A stretch of 64,000 bases of DNA from assembly GCA_036245805.1 (NCBI GenBank), contig BTRK01000002.1, forward strand, positions 25,971,067 to 26,035,066, in the 5' to 3' direction. The notes under the pieces are model-generated. The model saw nothing but the letters and a program-made list of their open reading frames with translations, had not been told where the DNA came from and did not search any database. Numbering within the stretch: the first letter of the stretch is position 1; each line of letters starts with the position of its first letter. The stretch comes from Pristionchus mayeri. Lineage: Eukaryota; Nematoda; Chromadorea; Rhabditida; Neodiplogasteridae. The position numbers and the translations under genes are program-made. Positions 21,601-45,000 of the stretch are shown here, one piece after another.

Positions 21601-24600
21601 ACTGATGGATGTGCATAACAAATCTTGTACCGGTACGCAATACATAAATTTAAATACCGAAGTATCTCATGACCGAAATCGTTTCAGTGCGTACCGTATG
21701 CCTCGCCCACTGGGGCGCCTCCTGCTGTTGCTGATGCTGCTGGCGAGAGACCCCTGCAATGCACTGCTATATTCAAAGGTTCCGAAAATCGTCCATCCAA
21801 TTTTTTTGATCGTGGTTGTGCATATCACTCGATGCACTCCCACCCTCCTCCATTCTTCTCACCTCCTCCGAGAGTGGGGAATGCCTCCTCCCTCGTCTCT
21901 TTCTTCTTCTCCTTCTTCTTCGCTGCTCCCGAAGCAATGTTGGCAGCAGAGACTGCGGGAGGAGGAGGGGGACGATTGGGCTGCGTCTGAGATGGGCAAA
22001 TTATTGAGATGGAATTACATGTGAGATTAAAGAGATTGATAGTGCACCTTTTCAGATGATAGTCAAAATCGAGTACATCTTACTCAATCACAAACAATAA
22101 GTAGTTTATAGCCGGAATTTCACTTTTATGTAGTCATAGAGCAACAAGCAGCATATCCATTTTTAAGCATACGTGCATACTAAAAGCTGAATATTTCCAG
22201 CATCAACATGCACTCTTACCTTCAATCTCGGGAACTCCGAAGGCACGACCACAGGCGGTCCACTGGCGTAGTTGATGCCATTAGAGGAGGAAGCGAGAGA
22301 GGGACCGAGAGAGGGGAAGGCCTCCGAATCAGCCAGTCCCGTGAAACCTGTACGAGCTTTGCTTATCCATTGGAATTTATCGTTCACTAAACTCCGTTCT
22401 ACATTAGCACTACAATTGAATGATGATCCAATTTAAATCTTTGTATCAACAGTCGAAAAAGAAAATGCTGTAAATTAACATACCTCCTTGCCTCGCGTAT
22501 CTCAGATTGGGCCTCGATGCTTGGGCAGAAGGAACGACCACGAATTGAGATGGATCAGATCTGAAAGATGAAATTCACTCAACAAACAAATCGTATGTCG
22601 CCAAACTATCATATTGAAACACGTATCGCCTAGACATGTTACGGAATCAAATGACCAAACACTTCTGGCTCTTTTCGTACCTGGGTGGGGGTGGCTCTGC
22701 AGCGGGAACCAACCCAACTCCTCTCGGTCCCTGGGGTGGAGGGGGCTGGGCATGTGAGGGTCCACCGTGCTGGCGACCACCTCTGCGAGCAGGACCGCCC
22801 ACCTGATGAGAAGTGAGTTTAATTAATTAATTGATTAAATTAATGTTTCATGAACAGAGGATATATTCATTTGTAGATCGCATTTCACCGAATCAAAATA
22901 TCATCCGATCGCAAAACGACAGTGTGTTAGACAAAGCAATTGTGAACACGAAATCAGTAACTAGATACTTTCCTAAAAAAAATAATAAAAACGTATACCT
23001 GTCGATCGTTGAAGGAGAAGTCGACGGCGAGATTCACCTTTCCGTGCTCGCGCGACTGCAAGCACAAATATTGATTGAGCAAACGATTCCAATTATTCTA
23101 CAGTATCCCTCGTACCGTGTGAATATCCAGGTCGAGTTTAGTGGCGAAGGCTATACCGGCCTTCTTGCACTCGTCCACCTCGCACAAGAAGTGCTTCTAA
23201 AAATAAATAAATTGCGCATCGTAGAAGAGGATCAACGCCAAAAACTCTGCTCATGGTCGGTAAGCATCCATCCCACCTACGTGTGATTAACAAGGGTCAA
23301 ATTATTCCATTAGAAAGAATAAAGTACCTGGTCATAGTGCTTGAGCAATTCGTCGTGTTTGCCGAAGAAGACATTTGCGGCCTGTAATTAGGCAGATGGG
23401 GAAAATCGAGAAATCAGTTTAATCCACTTATTTAAAGTAATATTAAAATTAGGAAAGTTACAGTGTAAGCCCAGAAAAAAAGAGGAAAATATTTTTTTAA
23501 GAACACTGACAGCTCCAGTAGTCTCGCAGAGCTGGCAGAAGAAGTGCTCCCTTCTCAGATGTCTGAATTAGACTGTCACATAGAAATGATTAATACCAAT
23601 TAATGACCTGTATCGATCATCCTCGTCGAAGAATCGTTCTTCGCAGAAGAGACACTTAGGATGGCCTGCAAAGGGATGAGTGAGCAAACTGACAATTATT
23701 GTTCAAGATACGTCGTTTATTACATCCAAAGCTATGTCGAATTGATTCTTAGGAAGGATATATATACGTATCACAAACGTCCATCAGCATAGCTGTCCAA
23801 GGAACCGTTCGGGGGGGGGGGGGGGGGGGTGACTTCCCGGGAAGTCACCCCCCCTACCATGTATAGGGGGTCATGGTGAAAATCGATAGTAGGTCATGGG
23901 GAGGTCAAGACTAAGTACCGTATCCAATCGATAGTACAGTACCAGAAGATACCGTATATCACTACCGTAACCCGCTAGTATCGTGAACTAACTTTATTTT
24001 CAAAAAATAAAGTACCGTACCCAATCGACTCTACAGTACCCCCTGATACCGTAACCCTCGATTATCGCGAACTGACTTTATTTTTAAAAAGTCCTGAAAC
24101 CGTCTTCAATCGATTCTACAGTACCCAAGTAACTACCGTAACCCAGTTCCTTGGGTCAGATCCAGTTCCTTGGGTCAAACATTTTCTAAAAATTTTATAC
24201 ATTTTTCTAAAAATCCTAAACCTGACGCAAAATTATTCAACAATAATTAGAGAAACGGTATGATACTTTAAAATATTTGTCTGCTCAATTTTGGATTTTT
24301 AGAAAAATGTTTGACCCAAGGAACTGGATCTGACCCAAGGAACTGGGTTACGGTAGTTACTTGGGTACTGTAGAATCGATTGAACACGGTTTCAGGACTT
24401 TTTAAAAATAAAGTTAGTTCACGATACTAGCGGGTTACGGTAGTGATATACGGTATCTGCTGGTACTGTACTATCGATTGGCTACGGTACTTAGTCTTGA
24501 CCTCCCCATGACCTACTATCGATTTTCACTATGACCCCCTATACATGGTAGGGGGGGGTGACTTCCCGGGAAGTCACCCCCCCCCCCCCCCCCCCCCCCG

Positions 24601-26672
24601 AACGGTTCCTGGACAGCTATGTCCATCAGATAGTCGTACCTTTCTGACTCCTATCGTCCCTGTCTCCTCCTCGTATGTGCTCCTGCAGCTGTGCTCGATT
24701 GTACGTCGTCCGTTCTCGGGAGAACAACTGGAGATTCGCCAGACAGTGGTGACAGAACGAGAGCTGATGGGTCTGCAAAAACTATCCCTCATTCAGTATT
24801 CTTACCTTTTATTTTTCAATATTTACTTACGATCGTTGTTATATCGTTCACAACAGATTATTCACCGTTTCACCCATATATGTTTGGTTGTGAGATGAAT
24901 GTAAAAATAATGTCCAGAAGATTTCGGAGGAATCCGCGGTAATTCTTTCAAGAAAAAATATATTCTAGTATTTTCTAGCAAAATTGTGTGAGGCATTACA
25001 CAAACACACTTTTCTTCCATTTAGTCAGTGATCGATGGCATTTCTTATCAATGAGAGTGTGAGAGGACTCTAATCCTTATTCACACAACACATTGTCCCT
25101 TTTCCAATGTTTTTCAAAGGGGTAAACCCTAATCACTGAATACTAGCATCTAGCTTCAGCAAAACCAAAAAGTATTGGTCAAGCATGTACAAAACATTAT
25201 TAAGAATGACATTGAGCTACTATAATTGTGCGTAATACAAAAATAATGACCTGTGCCATGTGTTGTCGTAAGGAGACGAACGAGGGAAACTCCTTTCGCT
25301 CGCCATCACTGAAATACGTATGTTTTGATTATTCCATAAGATGATTATTCCACGTTTCAATGAGAAAATGGAAAACGTACACTACACACAGCTTGCACAC
25401 GTGCGATAGGTACTTCTCGTAGCGAGCGCACGCCTCTTTGTTTTGGAAGCACACTTTGTACCTGCAAGTTATAGCAATTAACATAAAGTTGTTCATACAC
25501 TTGTGGTATTAACAATTTTGCAATGTATTTTTATTATTACTAGCAAAGTTCTATTACATATCAGGCAAGTTTCGAACAAGTCTATCAACGCCAACCTCTT
25601 CTCATCCGGATGGATGGAGGGGTGACTGAGGGAGACCGTCGTGAGATCGGAAGAGGCGAACACAAACGACATCTGCAGTTACTCATTTCCTGTTTGTCCA
25701 CATTCATGCGCCAACACATCAAATCGAGTTTCGAATGAGGGTATTTCTTGAGAAGTTCCTACACTAGTGGTCTCTCACCGTTTCCATAGGTTGTCTGCAG
25801 ACGGGACATCCCTCCTGATTTGCGATCACTCGAATCCGAATGGCGCACTCGATGCACAGCGGATGACGACACGCACCCACTCCGAAGATGTCGTTCGGCT
25901 GCAAGGAAGGGGGTGATGGAGGGGGAAATGTAGGCGAAGGAAGGAAAACACAACCAAGTATTCCCTAGCACCTGACGTGGCTTCAATCAAAACATATCTG
26001 GATACTAGTGCATCTAATTATCTCATTTATTTAAAACGGGATCTAACCAAACGGGATCAGGATCTAAAAAAACGGGATCAAACCTTGCAGCAAATGAGAC
26101 AATCCTCTGTGATGGGGTCCGTGATCTTGATGTCGGAGAAGTTGCTCTGCAAAAGGAGTGCGTGTAAATCTCTAAGACTCCAAATAAGATGAGGATGCAT
26201 CAATACGTGACCACGCTACCGATAGTTTAAAAAATTAATATTAAGCTGAATTGTGCACGAACCTGGGTGGCAGTGATCATCCGCTCGTACTTGCGCATGT
26301 CCACTTTGTGCTTGCCCACTTCCTTGGCCCTCTGCTCGTTCTTCCCTCCCTGCTGGTGCTGGGGCGACCGTCGACCATTATTCTCGCCTTAGAGGGAATG
26401 TTGTTAATCGATTATCGATCAATTCGCCCAACTGATCAAACACGTGAAGTGTTGGAATGGAATTTTAAAAAAAAACAAAATAAATCCTTACCTCCTCCTC
26501 CTCGGCGGTTGTTTCCTCCGCTGTTTTCGGGTGGTCCTCGACCACTACCGCCTCCTCTATTCCCTCCTCCTCCACCGCCTCCGTTGCGATTCCTCCCGCC
26601 GCCGCCGTTTCTTCCTCGACCATTACTCCCTCCGCCTCCAGAAGTTGCGGCACCTTCGGCAGTTTCTGGCAT
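18604..26672 (-). CDS. ZNF598/Hel2 RING E3 ubiquitin ligase
   Basis: ZNF598 (yeast Hel2) senses collided ribosomes and ubiquitinates 40S proteins to trigger ribosome quality control. The start MPETAEGAATSGGGG follows TTTTCAG by one base. A Gly/Asn/Arg-rich N-terminus leads to a RING: CLICC (about 26090), then CRHPLCIECAIRIRV and CPVCRQP (about 25800-25890). Then come DGERKEFPSF, FCHHCLANLQLF and HIRGGDRDDRS (24640-24780), which match the family core. The zinc fingers follow: GHPKCLFCEERFFDEDDRYR, HLRREHFFCQLCE, FFGKHDELLKHY and FLCEVDECKKAGIAF. The C-terminal half is low-complexity, with repeated EAFPTLG / EDFPSLPP motifs typical of ZNF598. It ends PPPGFGPPPGFENAVKRS-stop. More than twenty exons; I did not fix every border. 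Intron 23666-24639 is mostly a palindromic element. Confidence 0.9.
23788..24621. mobile_element. Palindromic (fold-back) element PAL-3 in a ZNF598 intron
   Basis: This 834-bp near-perfect palindrome starts CATAGCTGTCC and ends GGACAGCTATG. It is bracketed by the 8-bp direct repeat TCCATCAG (23780-23787 and 24622-24629). Inside the ends, a G run (23811-23829) and a C run (24577-24599) enclose the arms, which contain GTGACTTCCCGGGAAGTCAC, ACCCCCTATACATGG and many TACGGTA / ATCGATT words. CTAAGTACCGTA and TAACTTTATTTT link it to PAL-1. A second possibility is that the G-to-C-run element inserted into an older short palindrome. Without it the host intron would be about 130 nt. Confidence 0.87.
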
Positions 26673-27078
26673 TCTGAAAAGATGCGCACTGAACGGGGCC
26701 AGGGAAGGAAGAGAAAATAAGAGAGAAACAGGCAGCGAGACGCGAGAATGGCGCGAGGAACCGCAAGATTGTGCAAGATTTTTGTAGTTCGACAGACGCA
26801 CAACGGGACTGTCTGCGGTTTATTAACCAGCACACGGATACAATTGCCGGCTCAACAATTTCTGGTTCTCAGAGGGCACTTTTCCTTTTCTTTACAGTTT
26901 CGCGTAAATATAGCTAAATTACTTCGTATAACCTTTCACAAATCTATTCATTGATGTCGTACTCCTTTTTGTTAATGATGAAATTTTTATAATTAGATTC
27001 GTTGATGCCATGCTCCTTTCGTGAATGATGAAATTCCTCTGTGTTATATATCTCGATCCGCAACAGTTTACTTCAGTC
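26673..27078. promoter_or_regulatory. Divergent promoter region, ZNF598 / bcs-1
   Basis: About 400 bp lie between two divergent start codons. A TTCAG acceptor at 27072-27076 lies 2 nt before the bcs-1 ATG, and TTTTCAG lies one base before the ZNF598 ATG, so both transcripts probably receive a spliced leader. Confidence 0.6.
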
Positions 27079-30000
27079 ATGGCCTCCTGGTTTGGTGGTG
27101 GCTCAATGCCCTCCACCAGTGGTCTTCCTACCCTACCTCCTCCCGTGCCATCCACATCCGTGGTTCCATCATCAGTACCTCCATCTTCCAACCCAGTCTC
27201 CATCTCCGCCTACCTCCCCGACTTTCTCAAGTGAGCGTAGTTCCTTTCCATCCTTTCTTCTGCAGCCCCTTCCATTCCCCTGTTAGGTTAGGTCACTCAT
27301 TTTTATCATATCGATTTCTCAGGGACAATCCGTACTTCAATGCGGGTGCGGGTCTGGCAGGAATGGGAATGGCTGCTAGTCTGGCTAGACGCTTCGCAGT
27401 CATCGGCAACGCCTACTTCAGACGACGATTCATGCTGACACTCCAAGTGAACAATCGAGACGCGTGAGTATGGTATTTAGGAGGGGTGGCCAGTGTTCCA
27501 AGAAGTGCCGGATACTGTTGGTTATTGAACAAGTAGTGTGTTTGTAGGTTCAAAGCTCAGTATCTCACAAAAAAAAGAAAAACTGCGTTTTTACCGTAAA
27601 TTATATCTATTGTTCCATAGATCACGTTAAACCTTGCAGTGTTTACCCGTGGCTGCTCGAATTCATCAACAAGTACAGCGCAGCGCAGACCCGTCACTTC
27701 ACTGCAAACTCCACCGTGAGTTCAAAACAGTATACGGTGCCCCTTTATCGATTGATTGTAGATCAAACAAGCTGAGTCGGGGAAGACAAATGTCACCATC
27801 AACTACCTCCCCTCCTTCGGGACCCATTACTTCACTTATAAGTGGAGATGGATCAAGGTATCTCCTTTCAATATATTTCTTACAACATCATAATACTTTC
27901 ATTTTTTCTTAATCATTAGAAATACTTTCATCTTTCCGTATCTTCCAAATTCTACCGATACCGTAACCTACCGTAATCCTTGAGTGCGAGCGACAGCGTG
28001 AGGAGCAAGTAGTGGACAACACGGACGGATACAGAGTACCTCTCGAGACTGTCACTCTCACCACTCTCGGAACTGATTCAAGGTGAGACACGGCTAAATT
28101 GCCGCACCGCGGAGGGGTTTAACGATGCTCAAGTATGAGAACAAATCAAAGTATAAAGCGAGTCACCCGTGTTTTTGTTCTTCATTCTCAGTTGTCTTGA
28201 AAGTGAGGCGTCATTATTCTCATTCTTCCCCTTCCAGATACTTCCGAGACATGGTTCAGTACGCGACGAAGGAGGCGCAAGCGAGTGTACGTCTTTCAAT
28301 TATATTTCATCTTTGGTAGTTTCTTATTTGTATTTTCCGTACAAAGAAAAAAGAGAGATCTTTCCTCACCTCTCATAATGGATGTTGAACAACCTCCAGC
28401 TATATCGTGCTGCATTCGCCAATCCCATTCCTTCGCAATGTAGAGAGAGCTTATAATTGGATGCCTTGCAGACTGAGACGGGTCTGGTGATCTACAATGC
28501 GGTGGGGCCGGACTGGAGGAAGATGTCCGTGGGCCCGAAGAGACCACTCGAATCAGTCATCCTCAGGTGAGATCATCTTTGGTTGTTATTAGCCAACTCA
28601 TTAGTATAATTCATCATTCCTTAATAATTGGCTGCATTCTTTCTCATCCTTCCCCTTCAGACACGGTCAGGCAGAGTCTCTCCTGGACGACATGCAGCAG
28701 TTCCTGGATTGCAAGACATGGTCAGTTCTCTATTTTTATTTAAAAAAATTTCTATAAAAATTAACTTTCGTGTTTAGAAAATACGTTTAAATCCCTTTTT
28801 TTGCACTTTGCCTAATTATCCTATCTCGTGGGCTGAATTAGAAAATGACGACCCCTTTCATTCTTTTTAATCGAAAGAAAGTACGAGAGTGGAAAAGTGG
28901 GACCCTTCAGGTACCAGGAGCGCGGCATCCCCTATCGCCGTGGATACTTGCTGTACGGACCGCCAGGTTCGTTGTTTCGCAGTTTTCAGCAATGAATCTC
29001 GATTAATTTATATGAAATTCTTTAAATAACACGAATTTAAATGGCACTAACAGGTACGGGGAAGTCGTCGTTCATCGCAGCAGTGGCTGCTCACTTCGGT
29101 TACTCAGTGTGCACCCTCTCACTCTCGGATCGGACGATGGATGACTTCCGGTGAGTAGAGATACCACGTAGTCCATACCCTCTCGCTTCATCAATCCAAC
29201 GATAAATGGTTCAACGGAATACTCTTTTCATCCAGTTAAATTTGGGTTGCATAAATCTGGGATATTTTATATGCTTGCGAAGTGACTGTGCTCGGAATGA
29301 ATATGTCGATGGTAATCTCATCTGTTGTAGTCTGAATCGTCTGCTCAACTCGACTCCTCCATCCTCGGTGCTCGTCCTCGAAGACATCGACGCGGCCTTC
29401 GGAGATCGCGCCAAGAATGACCCCATGAAGGACCACCCCGCCTATGATGGACTAACACGGTACCATGATTTGCATCCTAATTACAAATTGTTAATTTTCC
29501 TAATTACAAATTGTTAATTTAGTCGAATAATAACAACTAATGTCACTCTGAGATTGAAAAAAGTAACCAAATTCCAATGACAGAGTGACGCTCTCGGGTC
29601 TGCTCAACTCGCTCGACGGCATCGGAAACGTCGAGGAGCGCATTCTCTTCATGACAACGAATTACATCGAGCGGCTGGATGCAGCACTCATTCGGTATGG
29701 AGATACGGTAGTGGCACATTGTCGAATGATAGCCAACTGACTTTTCTTTAGGCCAGGCCGAGTTGATCGCAAGGAGTTCCTCGATTACGCAGATGGAGAA
29801 ATGCTCGGGAAGGTACGACATTGGTTAATACAGGGAGCAAATTCCACTTTGCTAGTTGTTCTACCACTTCTACAAGCCACTCGACAAGTCGGATTGGCAT
29901 CTCATGGAGGAATTTATCGCTGAGTGTCAAAAGGTATCGGTTAATGTAACTGAAGCAGTAAAATGATGACGTGTTTCTTCCGGGGTATGGTAGCTGAAGG

Positions 30001-30162
30001 GCCAATATACGATACTACAGTAATGACAATCTAATCGATAATGTTTAGGTGAACCAGCCGATCTCGATGGCGATGGCACAGGGTCATCTGCTACTGCACA
30101 AGACACAGCCAAGGAAGGCCATCGAGACGGCCAGAGAAGCACTTAGTAGAGAGGAGAAGTGA
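27079..30162 (+). CDS. bcs-1: BCS1 mitochondrial AAA ATPase
   Basis: BCS1 (human BCS1L) moves the folded Rieske iron-sulfur protein across the inner membrane into complex III. About fifteen short exons were read. The N-terminal exon is Ser/Pro-rich ([13 protein letters not shown]). Then come [22 protein letters not shown] (likely the single membrane segment), the BCS1-specific domain ([35 protein letters not shown]) and the AAA module. In that module Walker A is GPPGTGKSS (exons near 28950-29080), Walker B is [11 protein letters not shown] (about 29370), sensor 1 is FMTTNY, and PGRVDRKEF follows at about 29757. The C-terminal helical exon ends SREEK-stop at 30160-30162. The start was chosen because an acceptor ends 2 nt upstream. 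The arl-1 gene follows in convergent orientation. Confidence 0.93.
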
Positions 30163-30725
30163 AGAATATAGATGTAAAGAGTAGGTCATAGTTAGGCTAT
30201 TATTGTTCCTTCATTGACATGTTGAATGAAGCTTTCACTATCAATACATTGCATCCGCAGTTGAGTAGATCAAAGACCAATTATCTGGTTGAATCTTTCA
30301 CTAACTTTATCTCGAAATCACCGACAGTGAAAGGAAAGAACAAATACATAAAGGTAAAACGATAATTTGTATGGATAGGAAAGCTGAACAACCACGAGCA
30401 TTGAATATAGGGTACAGTAGTCACTATATCATTGAATACGGTGTATAGCAGGATCGGTGGATCAATAAATAATCGTTACATGCGATATTTCTGTACAAAA
30501 CCACACGCAGACATTTCAGTAGCAAGCAAGCAAAGGATACTCTAGAGTTCTCTGGGCAAATAGACTATGAAAACTGGAAAAAGCGGGCGGAGGACTATAT
30601 GAATTGCAAAGATTTTGAAGGAAGGATCCTATCACAGTCTCAGGCACTGGTTGATACATACGGGGAAGGAAATCGATCGAGTGTGCGGATTACGGTAGAA
30701 GGAGGGAGGAGGGGATACGGTAGTC
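30163..30725. other. Convergent intergenic region, bcs-1 / arl-1
   Basis: Two 3' ends face each other over about 560 bp. The stretch is AT-rich with TACAGTAG and GATTACGG words, and no exon was found. Confidence 0.55.
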
Positions 30726-41372
<10,647 letters not shown>

Positions 41373-42009
41373 TCTGTAATGAAAATACGATGGCACGTGA
41401 ACGGAATCCAGAGTTTCAAATATCGCGCAAGATCTGGACTGGAATAAATCCTGAAACACAGCTCTCACAGGACAGTTATGCCTGCTTGGTAATATTTTAT
41501 ACCTATGGATAGCGATAACGACACTCATGAATTAATTTCAAGTAATTCACGTCTGAAATTCAACAGCACTCTTCGCTCTTCATCGATTTCTCGCACGATT
41601 ACGAAAACTATGCAATAATTTATTGGTATCTCATGACGGAACAAGACAAATTGCTCAGTGTTATTGTTTCACAAAACAATGGAAGGAAAGGGTACTTCTT
41701 TCTACAATACACGTGTCAAAATGCTACAAATTGTGGGGAGAAAACTATGAAGGGAGGGGGTTTGCACTAACACTTCTTGCTTTCGCTTTCTCGCGGGGAT
41801 CAATATTCTCATGCGACACGTGCAGCTAATTATTTACAACATAACACATTTTTGAATAAGTTATGACAAGGATAAATTTTACAAGGATCAAATGGAAGAG
41901 GAAAAGATCCGAGCCGCTGGCAGATTGCCAGGATGGTGTAGTGTGACGAGATGGTGCGTGCGTGGCGTGTGGCGCCTTGTCCCATCTCTCGCCTGCTCGC
42001 ACCCCTACT
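41373..42009. other. Intergenic region between the TMEM59-like gene and KRI1
   Basis: About 640 bp separate two same-strand genes. It is AT-rich next to KRI1 and contains no supported exon. Confidence 0.45.
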
Positions 42010-45000
42010 TTACTGCTGCTCTTGTGCCTTCTTGGAGTGGACGGAGAGCTGATCGTAGGCGGGGGGAGGTACCCCCTCGGGTGCAGGGTACGACTCCTCC
42101 TCCATATCAATCGGCACCTACAATTTTATTGATTACAAAATCTAATATTTTTTCTACCAGAAAATTTCCTTCGCCTTAATAACGGGATCATTACTACTGT
42201 TAAAAACCATTACCTGACCGTCATGTGCGAATGGTAAAAAAATGAAGACCGTTCGAGTGAGGCTTCATTCTTTCATCATAAGGCCTCATCTAGGCCGTGC
42301 TAAGATGATGCCAAAATGAGCAGTAGAGCCAATCAATACCACTCAATCGATATTCCAAACTCGTTTTCCTCTCACCTTCTTCACCATCTCTCCTGCCTCC
42401 ACGAGAGGGGAGGGAGCTGCGACACGGGCGCCAGTCACGAGGGAACTGAAAAAAGAGAGGAGATTCATTTGCTCATCTAACCCTTCTTATTTTACTTCCG
42501 AAGCCCGAACCCGTTGCAAAAAATAAACCAAAATGAATTTCAGCAAAATACACTGGTAAATCATCTTCCCCAGTCATCTTATCTTTAATGTTCTTATACC
42601 AAACACCCCTCCTTCTACACGGCGATCTACTCTGGATTCCCTCCCATCTCCTCACCGATATCGATTGGCGCGCATCTGGCGGAGCATGAGCAGCGCCATG
42701 ACTGCAGTGCACGCCACTGCGAAGAGCAGCACGAGACAGACGGACCACTGCAAGAGAGAGGAGATAACGAGGACTGATTATCGATTGGCCACATAAGGAC
42801 AAGGGCACTTCTTTGATATTTACCCCACAACCCCTCTGCGATGAGGAGGTAATTAGCTATGACGGGGGAAGTGGGTTGGGGTGGGACAAACATCGAAGAA
42901 GAGCCCATAGACTCATCGTGCCCGGTAAATATCAATCTTTTCCGTACCTGGAAGAGGGCGGGGAAGCGACGACGGACAGACGACTCATGAGAACGCCTGC
43001 AATACCGAGTATGTACTGGAGTAAATTCGTTGATTTTTTGCCAAAGCCGATATTTCTCATTTCTGTGTTTGCATAATTCATTGTTTTCGCTGATTTCATC
43101 AATCTCGCTGCGGTGTTCTGTATGACTGGTCGTGCTCACTCGAAGTCCTTGAGATCGGCGATCTCCCCTCCCTCGAGGGGCGCCACGAAGAGAATCTGGC
43201 GGCCTTCCTCGTCCTCGTTGCCCACCGAATCACCCAAGAAGGAGGAGAAACCTGCTGATTGGAGGGATGAACTGGAACCAGAGTGAGCCCTCATTCAGAT
43301 CCGGGAATAATCGTTTTGAACTCGACAATCAACTATCAATCATCTCCACTCTAACTACAGGTTCTTGCCATGAAGCGACGAGGTATCATGCATTATATCA
43401 TTTCAATTTGATGAATAGAAGGAGTGTTCACCATCGTGTCCCTTGGGTCTCTCCGACGCGACGTCGCGGCTGGCGAGGTGCGCGCGGTCGAAGAACGACT
43501 TCACCATCTTGTCCAGACGCTCCTGCAACACGGATGATGCCATACAAATAGATATCTCCAAGCGGATAATATTCACCCCCCCCCCCCTCCTTCTCTCTCT
43601 CTCTCTCTCTCTCACCTGCATCTGGTTGAACTCCTCATCGTCCGTTCTGATCTTGAACATGTTCTGCAGCACCCCCATCGGCATGTGGTACCCAGCCACA
43701 TCCTCGCCCTCCTTCTGCAATTGATTAATTTAAGTATAGTTTATCTCTCATCATAAGGAGGAGGCTTAGCCATCTGCATTACATACATCCAGTTTGACAT
43801 TAAACACGGTAATTTCTTTCTTCCCTTCCCCATTTCTTCATTTCTCCCCTCCAATTCACCTTCTCATCTCGTCCCACGAGTGCTCCTCCATTCACATCCG
43901 ATGGACGAAGAAGGAACTGCTGCAAATCATTTGTGTATGATGGTATGGTATTCATAGCGCCATTTCCCTCCCTCACTGGATTCTTTTTTATTTTGTTTAT
44001 AGAAAAATCAAAACGAATCACTATATCATTCCCTGCCCGTAGTTATTGAAACACTACATGCGCACAACCAATCAATAGGCCAGATATTCTCGCCGAGCTA
44101 CAAAATTCACTTCTATGACGCTGTGAGAAAACTGTTGTGTTTTGCCTTGAACATAGTATTTTGGGAGCACAGTTCCGAGAAGCACGCATTGGCTTTCATG
44201 TTGTCATTTCAAACCGAGTGAAGCAGTCTCCCGCAAGCATCCATTTTTTCCTCATAAACAACCCTAGATTGGCACCATCTTCTATGAAAAATATGATGAT
44301 TTCACACCGTCCCCATTTAGCGTTCAGAAGTTCATAATAATTCTAATTTTAGCTATCGTATTCACAAATTTTGCATCCTAGTAGTCTATCAACTACAATT
44401 CGGCGGAATACCCACTGGATGTAAGTTTCCCTAACCAAATAGATCCCGCGTTGCACAACCACGTTCACTGAATTAAACAATACCCTTACAGTGAGGACAT
44501 ACTGAACACCACTAGCTTGCTAATATCGTCATCGAAGCAATCAATAACAATATTCTATGAATACCGTACATCAAAGTCGGGGCCCAGTCCGAGGTTCGAA
44601 TCGAAGAAGTTGCCACCCTCCTTCCTCACGACCTGCACTCGCGGGGCCGAGGCGCCCGTGCCGTAGTCCACCTTCATCTACAATGACAACGTCATCGTTG
44701 TTAGTGTACCCTTACTTGAAACACTAGAGCAGCATTATACTACAGGTTCCAATCAATAATCAACATCTCGCAATATATTCATGAGTCTCTCCTTCTCATA
44801 TTCCTTCTCGAATATTCCCTTACCATGACGATGTTGGTGACGGGAAGCGAGCAGGCGAAGTCACACGCGCGCCTCTCCTACAACCAATTAAGGCAATTAT
44901 TAAAAATAATAATAATAATTTATAAATATAATGACGAACCTCGGTGTCGGTCTCATTATGGACGGAGGCGCACGCTGAGTGGCAGACAACGAAGCCACGC

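Noticed and set aside
22831..23286. A 151-codon plus-strand frame
   Set aside because: It is the antisense shadow of ZNF598 zinc-finger exons and their introns; splice borders and family motifs support the minus strand.
23666..24639. CRISPR-like or satellite structure in the ZNF598 intron
   Set aside because: The repeats are one pair of inverted arms with a target duplication, not regularly spaced direct repeats, and the genome is eukaryotic.
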